A stretch of DNA of 8,490 bases from Syntrophaceae bacterium UBA5619 (GTDB lineage: Bacteria; Desulfobacterota; Syntrophia; Syntrophales; UBA5619), in NCBI GenBank assembly GCA_002424545.1, contig DIKL01000067.1:5117-13606 (forward strand). The letters are read 5' to 3'. The notes beneath the pieces are model-generated. The model had not been told where the DNA came from. It ran no database searches and was given only the letters and a program-made list of their open reading frames with translations. Shown here piece by piece: positions 1 to 5,847 of the stretch (position 1 is its first letter; every line of letters begins with the position of its first letter). A program made the translations under genes and the position numbers.

Positions 1-426
1 CCGGATGCCGCGGGTCGCGACCAGCAGGCGTGGACCGGTGAGGCTCCCTTCCGCCTGCGCCTTGCGGCACGCGACATCCAGGAAGCCCTTGTCCCCAAGG
101 CAGCGGGAGGTGGTCACCCCGGCCTCCAGGTCGACCTTCATGGCGTTGGATGCCCGGAGGGTCAGCTCCGGCAGCGGATCGTTCATCCGGTGCAGATAAT
201 TCTCCAGGGTCGGATCCAGCGAGAGGTGGTTGTGGCAGTCGATGAGTCCCGGCAGCAGGGTTTGATCGCCCAGATCCCAGACCTCGGCGGCCTCTGCCGC
301 CCGCCCGGCCGCCTCCCCACCGACGGCCTCGATGACGCCTCCGGCGATCAGCAGGACCGCGGGTTCGACCGCGGTGCCGTCGGTTCCGTCGATCAGCCTT
401 GCGCCTCTGACCAGTATCCTCGACAT
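1..426 (-). CDS. Amidohydrolase-family metal-dependent hydrolase, N-terminal part (cut by left edge)
   Basis: The first 142 codons of an amidohydrolase (urease/dihydroorotase superfamily, imidazolonepropionase/prolidase-like branch) are present; the rest lies beyond base 1. The start ATG (424-426) is preceded by AAGGAGG (431-437). Residues 1-59 form the small beta-sandwich typical of the family's N-terminus. The metal-binding HxH motif follows as LPGLIDCHNHL (residues 58-68, His65 and His67). EAGVTTSRCLGDKG (101-114) matches the family's GVTT-R-x-LG block and GPRLLVATRGI (131-141) the following GPR block. The family hydrolyses amide or ester bonds, often in cyclic substrates, using one or two divalent metals in a TIM barrel. 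No signal peptide is visible, so it is probably cytoplasmic. It starts 43 bp after the dehydrogenase stop and is probably the distal gene seen of the TRAP operon. The C-terminal metal ligands (Lys, His, His, Asp) cannot be checked. The family is near certain; the substrate is unknown. Confidence 0.9.
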   Translation of the reverse strand, partial: MSRILVRGARLIDGTDGTAVEPAVLLIAGGVIEAVGGEAAGRAAEAAEVWDLGDQTLLPGLIDCHNHLSLDPTLENYLHRMNDPLPELTLRASNAMKVDLEAGVTTSRCLGDKGFLDVACRKAQAEGSLTGPRLLVATRGIR

Positions 427-469
427 CGAGCCTCCTTGTGCCGCTTTTACCATAATTCCCGCCTCGGAA

Positions 470-1342
470 TCACTCCGTCATTTTTTCGATGACCCGGATC
501 AGTTCGTGGACGTCGGCATTTTCCAGACCCAGGGAGAGGGCCGAAAGGTAGTATTGATTGGCGGCCGAGGCCACCAGCAGCGGGGTCTTCGTCCTTTTGG
601 CGTCGTTGATTACCAGGCCGATATCCTTGCACATCTGTCCCAGCCCTCCGGGAGCGGGGGCGTTGTCCAGGATGCTGGCGGTAATGAGCCTGAACCAGTC
701 GCTGCCGCAGATGCCGCTCCCGACGACCTGGCAGACCACCCGGGGGTCGAGCCCGCCCTTGCGGGCCAGGGTGACCACTTCGATCGTAGCGGCCAAGGTC
801 GCGGCCACCAGGAGCTGGTTGCAGTGCTTGACGGCCTGCGCCAATCCGGGTTGTTCGCCGATGTAGGTGATCCTGCCCTGCACTTCCAGAACGGGGCGGC
901 ACGCTTCCAAAAGATCCTTAGGCGCGGCCACGATCAGCGTCAGCGTTCCCGCCTTCACCCGGGCCGGTCCTCCGGTGACCGGGCAGTCCACGAACCCGAC
1001 CTTTTTTGCCGCGCACTTTTCGGCGAGCATCTCCAGGTTGTCCTTATCGATCGTGGACATGCAGATGACCTTGGTATCCTTGTGGCACCCTTCGAGGATG
1101 CCGTCGGGACCTGTGATCACGCTGATCACCTGCCGGTCGTTCAACACGTAGACGATGACCGTGCCGGACTGCTCCGCAACCTCCCGGCTGTTTTTCACGG
1201 CGATCCCGCCTGCGGCGGTGAATTCCTTGATCACCTCCGGCCTGCGGGCATAGCCCACGACCTTGTACCCCTCGGCGATATATTTGATGGCCGCCGCCAT
1301 CCCCATCCGGCCGAGACCGATGATTCCCAATGTTTTAGTCAT
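470..1342 (-). CDS. NAD(P)-dependent beta-hydroxyacid dehydrogenase (3-hydroxyisobutyrate dehydrogenase family)
   Basis: This is a 290-residue cytoplasmic oxidoreductase of the HIBADH / tartronate-semialdehyde-reductase family, whose members interconvert a beta-hydroxyacid and a semialdehyde. The usual family length is about 290-300. A Rossmann fold opens the protein, with GLGRMG at residues 9-14. The YARR stretch (31-34) after the second strand has arginines where NADP(H)-preferring members often do, so NADP use is a guess. The substrate loop is DCPVTGG (119-125, usually D-A-P-V-S-G-G). The catalytic lysine is Lys172, in GLAQAVKHCNQ with Asn175, and the C-terminal KD pair is at 239-240. The frame is open for 66 more codons upstream, but the ATG at 1342 has a strong AGGAGG 5 nt away and begins exactly at the Rossmann strand. 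The gene lies 100 bp after the GntR gene and 43 bp before the amidohydrolase. All catalytic residues are present. Glyoxylate/succinic-semialdehyde reductase is an alternative activity. Confidence 0.93.
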   Translation of the reverse strand: MTKTLGIIGLGRMGMAAAIKYIAEGYKVVGYARRPEVIKEFTAAGGIAVKNSREVAEQSGTVIVYVLNDRQVISVITGPDGILEGCHKDTKVICMSTIDKDNLEMLAEKCAAKKVGFVDCPVTGGPARVKAGTLTLIVAAPKDLLEACRPVLEVQGRITYIGEQPGLAQAVKHCNQLLVAATLAATIEVVTLARKGGLDPRVVCQVVGSGICGSDWFRLITASILDNAPAPGGLGQMCKDIGLVINDAKRTKTPLLVASAANQYYLSALSLGLENADVHELIRVIEKMTE

Positions 1343-1347
1343 CTTCT

Positions 1348-1353
1348 CCTCCT
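1348..1353 (-). promoter_or_regulatory. Shine-Dalgarno site fixing the dehydrogenase start
   Basis: AGGAGG on the minus strand lies 5 nt before the ATG at 1342. It decides this start against the in-frame ATG 66 codons upstream at 1540, which would overlap the GntR gene and adds a basic stretch not seen in the family. Confidence 0.8.
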
Positions 1354-1442
1354 CGATTGTATTGAAAAAAACATCCTTTCGTTGGATCCATCCTGTTGCG
1401 GGACAGTTGTCCTCCCCGCCGCGGCCCATGGGCAAAAGCATG

Positions 1443-2276
1443 TCAATCCTTCTTCGCGGAATTCGTCTCCCCTTTTCGCTTTCCGGTGCCGTCCTTTTTC
1501 CGGGGAGCGGCCGATTCACCCTTGCGCGGGCCCTTCTCATCCGCCAAATTCCACTGGCTCAGGACGTGGGACATGGCGTTGGCGATATGACGCCGCATCA
1601 GTTTCCCCGCAGCCTTCTTGTCCCTCTGCTCGAGGCAATCGATCAGGCGGGAGTGCTCATTCAGGGCCTGCTTCCAGGAGCCGTTCTTGCGAACGCCCAG
1701 CGCCCGGAGTCTGAGAACCGTGTTTCGCAGGTTGCTGATCAGATCCATCAGGTACCGGCTGTTGGTGGACCGGTAGATGGTTTCGTGGAACTGGGAGTTG
1801 AATTCGAAGATCCGGCGCAGCTTGCTTTCCCGGGGGATGTCGGATGATGCGAGCATCTGTTGGGCCTGGTCCCGGATGGACCGGAGCGTTTCGATCGTTT
1901 TCGGCTCGATCCGTTCGCAGGCCAGTTCGACCCCATAGGCCTCCAGAACGCCGCGGATGGCAAACAGATCCTTGATGGTTTCGAGCTCCAGCCGGGTGAT
2001 CCGGAAGCCGTTCTGGGGCAGCCTTTCCACCAGGCCGTCCTTTTCCAGCAGATGGAAAGCCTGCCGGATGGGCGTGCGGCTGGCATTGAAGGCCTTGGCC
2101 ACCTCCTCCTGCATCAGCCTTTCTCCGGGCAGGATCTCGCTGTTCAGGATCTTCTTTTTCAGCAGACCGTAGATCTGATCGGATAGGGAATTGGGGGGGC
2201 GGACCATTTCGGATTCCGTCCATGGACCCGCTGTCCTGTCGTTGCCGCCATTGTCCTTCTTTTCGGTTTCGGTCAT
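1443..2276 (-). CDS. GntR/FadR-type transcriptional regulator with FCD ligand domain
   Basis: This is a DNA-binding regulator of the GntR family, FadR/FCD subgroup. From the ATG at 2276 it has 277 residues. The winged helix-turn-helix spans about 30-95 (SLSDQIY at 30; recognition helix around SRTPIRQAF, 66-74; wing QNGFRITRL). An all-helical FCD domain spans about 98-243. His164, His208 and His230 have the 43-44 and 22 residue spacings of the FCD metal site, but the usual Asp four residues before the first His is Asn160. A basic, low-complexity tail (about 245-277, many K/R/G/E/S) extends beyond the domain. The start is uncertain: ATGs at 2315, 2276 and 2207 are in frame and none has a good Shine-Dalgarno. 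The gene sits between dctM and the dehydrogenase on the same strand, so it probably controls this operon and itself in response to the imported solute or a product. The family is certain; the ligand is unknown. Confidence 0.92.
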   Translation of the reverse strand: MTETEKKDNGGNDRTAGPWTESEMVRPPNSLSDQIYGLLKKKILNSEILPGERLMQEEVAKAFNASRTPIRQAFHLLEKDGLVERLPQNGFRITRLELETIKDLFAIRGVLEAYGVELACERIEPKTIETLRSIRDQAQQMLASSDIPRESKLRRIFEFNSQFHETIYRSTNSRYLMDLISNLRNTVLRLRALGVRKNGSWKQALNEHSRLIDCLEQRDKKAAGKLMRRHIANAMSHVLSQWNLADEKGPRKGESAAPRKKDGTGKRKGETNSAKKD

Positions 2277-2340
2277 ACTGTTTTCAATTTTCCGGGAATC
2301 GAGTCCGCCAACCATAACTTACGGCATGGAGAGCGGCACA

Positions 2341-3618
2341 TTACATGGCTGCCATCCACATCGTCGTCGGCAGATAAAAGATGACTAATAAAACGACCAG
2401 CACAATGGCTGCCAGGAACCAGAGGATGTCCCGACTGACCACCTCGATCGGCGCATCGGCGATCAAGGCCGAAATATAGAGAGTCTGGCCCACCGGCGGG
2501 GTGAAAAGACCCACGCCTAGGACCATGCAGATGACCACCCCCAGTTGAACGGGATCGACCCCGAGGTTCGTCGCAAAAGGGAAGAATATGGGGGTAAAGA
2601 TCAGCAGAGACGGCGCCAGATCGAGAAAACAACCGATCACGAGAAGCATGGCGGTAATGGTCAACAAGGCCAGGGTACCGTTTGTAATGTACTGGGCCAG
2701 GGTGGCCTGCAGGGCCACGGGCACCCTCGAGACCACAATGACATAGGTGAGCATGAGCGACATGGCGATGAGCAGGAGAACCACGCCACTGACCTTGGAC
2801 GATTCCACGAACATCTTGAAAAGTTCCTTGAATCCGAACGATTTATAGAAGAAGATCTCGACGGCAACGACATAAACGGCGCCGATGAGAGCCGCCTCGG
2901 TGGTGGTGTAAACCCCTGCCAGGATTCCGCCCATGACGATCACGGGGATGAAGAGCGCGGGCAGGGCTTTCATCAATTGGGGTCGAATGGCCGCAAAGGA
3001 AGGCCGGGGCGCCCGGTAATGCTTGTATCTATATCCCAGAAAGGCGGCAACGAGGATCTGAGCCACCCCTACCAGGATGCCCGGGATCAGACCGGCCAGG
3101 AAGAGTTTCCGGATGGACACCTCGGTGACCCAGGCATAGAGAATCAAAGGGATGCTCGGCGGGATGATGATGCCGATGGTCGAAGAGGCGGCGTTGAGGG
3201 CTGCGGAGTACCCCTTCCCGTAGCCTCTGCGGATCATTTCGGGAATCATGACCCCGCCGATGCTCGAGGCATCGGCCACGGCCGACCCCGAACAGCCACC
3301 GAAGAACATATTGACCAATACCATGACGGCGCTCAGTCCGCCGTAAAACCAGCCGACCAGGGAGTTCGCCAGGTCCATCAGGTAAGTGCCCGACTTGCCC
3401 CGATTCAGGGCGATCCCCATGAGCACGAAGAAGGGGATTGCCATCAGCGGCCAGGATTCCGTGGCCATCACCATACGATGGACCAGGGCTTCTATCGGGA
3501 TCCGGTCTGTAACGAAAGCGTAAAGCAGCGCGGCCATACCCACGGAAAAAGAGATCGGTATCCTCAGAAAAAATGCAAAGACCAAAAAGCTCAATCCACA
3601 GATATACACCGCATCCAT
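2341..3618 (-). CDS. dctM: TRAP transporter large permease subunit (DctM family)
   Basis: This 425-residue inner-membrane protein is the transport channel of a tripartite ATP-independent periplasmic transporter, which takes up a solute (usually a carboxylate) with a sodium or proton gradient. The length is normal for DctM, which has about 12 membrane segments. Recognisable blocks are FGGCSGSAVADAS (106-118), the helical hairpin SSTIGIIIPPSIPL (145-158), GGILAGVYTTTEAA (230-243), FLDLAPSLLIFTPIFFP (331-347) and TPPVGQTLYISA (373-384). These include the SGSA and PPS/PPVG loops that form the binding and sodium sites in the family. The ATG at 3618 is preceded by GGGGAGG with 9 nt spacing; a second ATG at 3614 is out of frame. 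It lies 80 bp after dctQ and about 25-65 bp before the regulator, depending on that start. It is intact with no missing motif. The family call is certain; the substrate is not encoded in visible motifs. Confidence 0.97.
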   Translation of the reverse strand: MDAVYICGLSFLVFAFFLRIPISFSVGMAALLYAFVTDRIPIEALVHRMVMATESWPLMAIPFFVLMGIALNRGKSGTYLMDLANSLVGWFYGGLSAVMVLVNMFFGGCSGSAVADASSIGGVMIPEMIRRGYGKGYSAALNAASSTIGIIIPPSIPLILYAWVTEVSIRKLFLAGLIPGILVGVAQILVAAFLGYRYKHYRAPRPSFAAIRPQLMKALPALFIPVIVMGGILAGVYTTTEAALIGAVYVVAVEIFFYKSFGFKELFKMFVESSKVSGVVLLLIAMSLMLTYVIVVSRVPVALQATLAQYITNGTLALLTITAMLLVIGCFLDLAPSLLIFTPIFFPFATNLGVDPVQLGVVICMVLGVGLFTPPVGQTLYISALIADAPIEVVSRDILWFLAAIVLVVLLVIFYLPTTMWMAAM

Positions 3619-3698
3619 TCGTTTTAGCCTCCCCTTTTATCTGCCTGTTCACACCCGACCCGTACCATCGTACCTTCAGTCAGCCCCCAACCAATGGG

Positions 3699-4220
3699 TC
3701 ATACCTTCTTGCCCGCGGGTTCAACCCCTCCGGCTTGGGAACGGCCAAAATCGATCTTGACCTGTATAATGAACTTCTCGACGACCAGTAGCATGAATAT
3801 AAGAGCTGCGGTCGGAATACCGATGAAATAGTAAAGCTTGGGAAATTTTAGAACGACGAAACTGGAGCCCATCGTCAGGGCTACATCCAATTCGTAATAA
3901 AAGATGGCCAAGAACAAGCAGAAAGTCAGCAAAAGTTCTATATAGCGCGCCACCTTTCGGAATCCCTTCGGCAATCGGTCAAAGACCAGCGATATGCCCA
4001 AATGGCTGTTTTGCCGATAGGCGGATGCCGCCGCGATAAAGCATACCCAGAGGAAGACAAACAACGGAAATTCTTCCGCCCAGCCGAACGACACATTGAA
4101 AATATAGCGTGCCGCGACCTGAATGCCTACGGAGACGCACAGCGCACCGAAAGCGATGCCGGCCACGATGTCGCTCAAGGAACATACCCTGCCGAAAAAA
4201 GACTTGTCGCCATTGCCCAT
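3699..4220 (-). CDS. dctQ: TRAP transporter small permease subunit (DctQ family)
   Basis: This 173-residue inner-membrane protein has four predicted hydrophobic segments (about 18-36, 51-67, 92-110 and 130-150). It is the small membrane subunit that pairs with DctM. DctQ signatures are visible: RYIFN (38-42) closing the first helix, WAEE (47-50) before the second, and the Arg69...His73 pair after it (AYRQNSHLGI). The ATG at 4220 follows GGGAGGAA (4227-4234) at a normal distance. The length is typical (about 160-180). It is separated from dctP by 129 bp holding a hairpin and a possible 42-codon frame, and its ATG directly abuts that frame's TAG. The C-terminal 20 residues are hydrophilic and unremarkable. 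The family call is secure from sequence features and from position between dctP and dctM. Confidence 0.95.
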   Translation of the reverse strand: MGNGDKSFFGRVCSLSDIVAGIAFGALCVSVGIQVAARYIFNVSFGWAEEFPLFVFLWVCFIAAASAYRQNSHLGISLVFDRLPKGFRKVARYIELLLTFCLFLAIFYYELDVALTMGSSFVVLKFPKLYYFIGIPTAALIFMLLVVEKFIIQVKIDFGRSQAGGVEPAGKKV

Positions 4221-4349
4221 CTATATTTCCTCCCGCACGCTTCTGTTGGGAACATCCTTTGACAGGGCCAGTCTCTGCCGCCAGCCGATCATCGCCGAGC
4301 CGGAGACAATCTCTCCGGCCCGGCGGTAAAAGACAGGATACTGCATCAT
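4221..4349 (-). CDS. Possible 42-residue small ORF filling the dctP-dctQ gap
   Basis: An open frame starts ATG ATG immediately after the TAG of dctP (4350-4352) and ends with TAG directly before the ATG of dctQ. All three lie in the same reading frame. It encodes 42 residues beginning MMQYPVFYRRAGEI, and is arginine-rich with no membrane segment or known domain. There is no convincing Shine-Dalgarno (only AGAAGAAA), so translation would need re-initiation at TAG-ATG or readthrough of TAG. The frame contains the strong hairpin at 4299-4319 and the dctQ ribosome site, which argue that this is structured spacer rather than a gene. With only 42 codons an open frame could be chance. It is listed because of the exact end-to-end fit. 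Confidence 0.2.
   Translation of the reverse strand: MMQYPVFYRRAGEIVSGSAMIGWRQRLALSKDVPNRSVREEI
4299..4319 (-). promoter_or_regulatory. Intercistronic stem-loop between dctP and dctQ
   Basis: On the minus strand GCCGGAGA and TCTCCGGC form a perfect 8-bp stem closed by a 5-nt loop (GATTG). No T-run follows, so it is not an intrinsic terminator. Hairpins after binding-protein genes are known in several transport operons to protect the upstream mRNA and help the binding protein exceed the permease; that role here is inferred from position. Confidence 0.6.
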
Positions 4350-5417
4350 CTATTTCTTCTGATCGGAAATGCCGAAATAGGTCGTGCCGGCGGGATACTG
4401 TTTTCTGAATTTTTCTACTTCAGACAGAACCGTGCTGACCTTGTCCGCTCCCCATTTCTTCTTGGCCCATTCATAGACCGGTTCCTGGGTTTTACGGAAA
4501 GGCGTCAGGTCTTTCACGTCATTGATCTTCATCCCTGCCGCCTCCATGGCCTTGCGCTGGGAATCTTCATTTGCTCCAACCTTTTTCCGCATATAGGCAG
4601 CCGCCTCCAGGGACACTTTTTGGATGATCTGACGCTGGTTTTCGTCGAGCTTCTTCCATGTCTTGTCGGACATGATGATCGGCAGCGTGCTGTACTGATG
4701 CTTTGTGACGGACATATACTTCTGCACTTCATAAAACTTCGAGGCATAGATATTCATGTACGGATTTTCCTGGCCGTCAACAACCTTCTGCGACAATGCC
4801 GTGTAGAGCTCGGAATAGGACATGGGCACAGCGTTTCCGCCCAGGGCGTTGATGATGTTGATGGACATTTCCGACTGGACAACCCGAATCTTCAGACCTT
4901 TCATGTCGGCCGGCGTGTTGATGGCCCTGACGCTGTTGGTCATATGCCGGAAGCCGTTGTCCCAGGTGGCCAAGTAGCGGATGCCCCTGGCCAGAAGAGG
5001 TTCATAGAACTTGGTTACAAAAGGCGTGTCCATGAACGCGTACGCTTGTGTGTACGAATCGAAGAGGTAGGGCAGTTCAATGAGTTCCTGGGTCCGGTTG
5101 GGATCGAAGACGGAGACCAGCCCCGCCGTTGTGGGGTAGAAGTCAAGCGTGCCCATAGCCACCTGCTCCTGGCAGCTTTGGTGGGTTCCCATCACACCCG
5201 CAGGAAACACCTCGATGGTGATCTCCCCTTTGGAAAGCTCCGCGACTCGCTTGGCGAAAAAGAGACCAACATCATGGCGAATATTGGCTACCGCTTCGGA
5301 ATGGGCAAACTTCAGGTTCACGGCCTTGGCCGTAGCGGGCGCCTCCAAAAAAATGCAGACGGCTGCAGTAAAGATAAAACCTAATACCAAACATCTGAAT
5401 GCTTGCTTTTTTTGCAT
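4350..5417 (-). CDS. dctP: TRAP transporter periplasmic solute-binding protein (DctP family)
   Basis: This 355-residue extracytoplasmic receptor captures the solute and delivers it to DctQM. A signal peptide is clear: MQKKQAFR positive start, hydrophobic core about 9-24, and a cleavage-like site near APATAKA (26-32). DctP/SBP_bac_7 blocks follow: LKFAHS (35-40), FPAGVMGTHQ (71-80), ELPYLFD (114-120), GLKIRVVQSEM (174-184) and NAVPMSYSELYTALSQ (195-210) then KVVDGQENP (211-219). Arg178 is at the position that salt-bridges the substrate carboxylate in characterised DctP proteins, which supports an organic-acid ligand. The ATG at 5417 is preceded by AGGAGG (5425-5430) with ideal 7-nt spacing. 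It appears to be the first gene of the minus-strand operon, with 430 bp of divergent intergenic DNA upstream. The mature length is slightly above the family average, otherwise normal. The ligand is unknown. Confidence 0.97.
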   Translation of the reverse strand: MQKKQAFRCLVLGFIFTAAVCIFLEAPATAKAVNLKFAHSEAVANIRHDVGLFFAKRVAELSKGEITIEVFPAGVMGTHQSCQEQVAMGTLDFYPTTAGLVSVFDPNRTQELIELPYLFDSYTQAYAFMDTPFVTKFYEPLLARGIRYLATWDNGFRHMTNSVRAINTPADMKGLKIRVVQSEMSINIINALGGNAVPMSYSELYTALSQKVVDGQENPYMNIYASKFYEVQKYMSVTKHQYSTLPIIMSDKTWKKLDENQRQIIQKVSLEAAAYMRKKVGANEDSQRKAMEAAGMKINDVKDLTPFRKTQEPVYEWAKKKWGADKVSTVLSEVEKFRKQYPAGTTYFGISDQKK

Positions 5418-5538
5418 TGCTTCTCCTCCTTTTGTGATTGATGTTTAGGGAACTTATCCGATCTGGATTTGGTCCATGAGCCGACTTTCCGGCCAATGAA
5501 ATACCGGATTCGTGTATCCATGGATTCATCGGCTGACT

Positions 5539-5563
5539 ACTATAAGCCGGTTTTCAATGTCAA
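5539..5563 (-). promoter_or_regulatory. Weak candidate promoter for the TRAP operon
   Basis: On the minus strand a consensus TTGACA (5558-5563) lies about 140 bp before dctP. The best -10-like hexamer, TATAGT (5539-5544), is only 13 bp away. At 15-17 bp the matches are poor (TAGTAG, AGTAGT, GTAGTC). It may need an activator or be a decoy. The inverted repeat CGGCT-N10-AGCCG (5530-5549) overlaps the -10 area and could bind a regulator. Confidence 0.25.
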
Positions 5564-5586
5564 GCTATTTTATGAATACCTTATTA

Positions 5587-5599
5587 TATCAATGTGATA
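5587..5599. promoter_or_regulatory. Candidate operator palindrome in the A+T-rich patch
   Basis: TATCA-ATG-TGATA is a perfect 5-bp inverted repeat with a 3-bp centre, the size of many GntR/FCD operators. It lies just upstream of the minus-strand TTGACA, and the local GntR regulator is the natural candidate to bind it. A+T-rich DNA gives such palindromes by chance, so support is weak. Confidence 0.25.
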
Positions 5600-5666
5600 A
5601 TATATAATAGATCAAATATTCGATTTTTTTTGTTGGACATTTCAAGCGCCAAAATCGCATCTTTCC

Positions 5667-5695
5667 TTGACAATCCGTCATAGCGTCGTTATGGT
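5667..5695 (+). promoter_or_regulatory. Sigma70-like promoter for the right-hand genes
   Basis: A perfect -35 TTGACA (5667-5672) is separated by exactly 17 bp from TATGGT (5690-5695, four of six matches to TATAAT). Transcription would start near 5702 and read into the Cys-rich protein gene at 5848, leaving a leader of about 145 nt. The A+T-rich patch just upstream could act as an UP element. Confidence 0.5.
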
Positions 5696-5707
5696 CGATC
5701 CCAACAA

Positions 5708-5742
5708 CCGCCGGGAGGAGGGGCAATTTCGGCGGCATTTTT
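5708..5742 (+). promoter_or_regulatory. Leader hairpin 1, attenuator-like
   Basis: CCGCCG (5708-5713) can pair with CGGCGG (5730-5735) around a 16-nt purine-rich loop, followed by CATTTTTCG. The GC stem plus T-run resembles a weak intrinsic terminator placed at the very start of the predicted transcript. The loop is long and the T-run short, so efficient termination is doubtful. Confidence 0.35.
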
Positions 5743-5770
5743 CGCGCGGGGGTGTCGATTAGGCAGAGTC

Positions 5771-5819
5771 CCGAGGAGAATTGCTCAGGAAGCCCGAAGG
5801 GCTTGAAGCATCTCTCCGG
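5771..5819 (+). promoter_or_regulatory. Leader hairpin 2, long imperfect stem-loop
   Basis: A 49-nt stem-loop can be drawn by hand. The tip is AAGCCC (5790-5795), loop GAA, GGGCTT (5799-5804). Below an internal loop TGCT (5782-5785) pairs with AGCA (5807-5810). Below a 2-nt bulge GAGA (5776-5779) pairs with TCTC (5811-5814), and CCG (5771-5773) with CGG (5817-5819). It ends 28 nt before the ATG at 5848 and leaves the GAGGGA ribosome site free. I recognise no riboswitch consensus in it. Confidence 0.4.
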
Positions 5820-5847
5820 AACCAGCCTGTAAGCGAGGGAGTCGATT

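Larger units (their letters stand above)
5418..5847. other. Divergent intergenic region between dctP and the Cys-rich gene
   Basis: No convincing gene lies in these 430 bp. From left to right it holds the dctP leader with its Shine-Dalgarno (5425-5430), a 10-bp palindrome ATCCATGGAT (5516-5525), an inverted repeat CGGCT-N10-AGCCG (5530-5549), a minus-strand TTGACA (5558-5563), a very A+T-rich patch (43 of 50 bases A or T in 5581-5630) with a small palindrome, and a plus-strand promoter followed by a structured leader. A minus-strand frame at 5589-5906 looks like chance, as it overlaps the start of the next gene antisense. Confidence 0.7.

Noticed and set aside
1356..1361. TACAAT as a -10 box for the dehydrogenase gene
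   Set aside because: It abuts the ribosome site, so transcripts would begin inside the Shine-Dalgarno; there is no matching -35.
1365..1387. Possible terminator after the GntR gene (minus strand, 4-bp stem then seven T)
   Set aside because: ATCC/GGAT with a 7-nt loop is too weak a stem, and the dehydrogenase follows at once on the same strand.
332..1714. 460-codon plus-strand frame opposite the dehydrogenase and regulator
   Set aside because: It is a GC-rich antisense shadow with no domain; the minus-strand genes have full motifs and ribosome sites.
2545..3627. 360-codon plus-strand frame opposite dctM
   Set aside because: It is very rich in His, Gly, Asp and Arg, as expected from the reverse of membrane-protein codons; dctM is unambiguous.
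4620..5384. 254-codon plus-strand frame opposite dctP
   Set aside because: Antisense shadow of a clear solute-binding protein gene with signal peptide and strong ribosome site.
5752..5831. 26-codon GTG-initiated leader peptide in the Cys-rich gene's leader
   Set aside because: The ribosome-site-like purines are about 30 nt away, the peptide has no run of regulatory codons, and it runs through the stem-loop.
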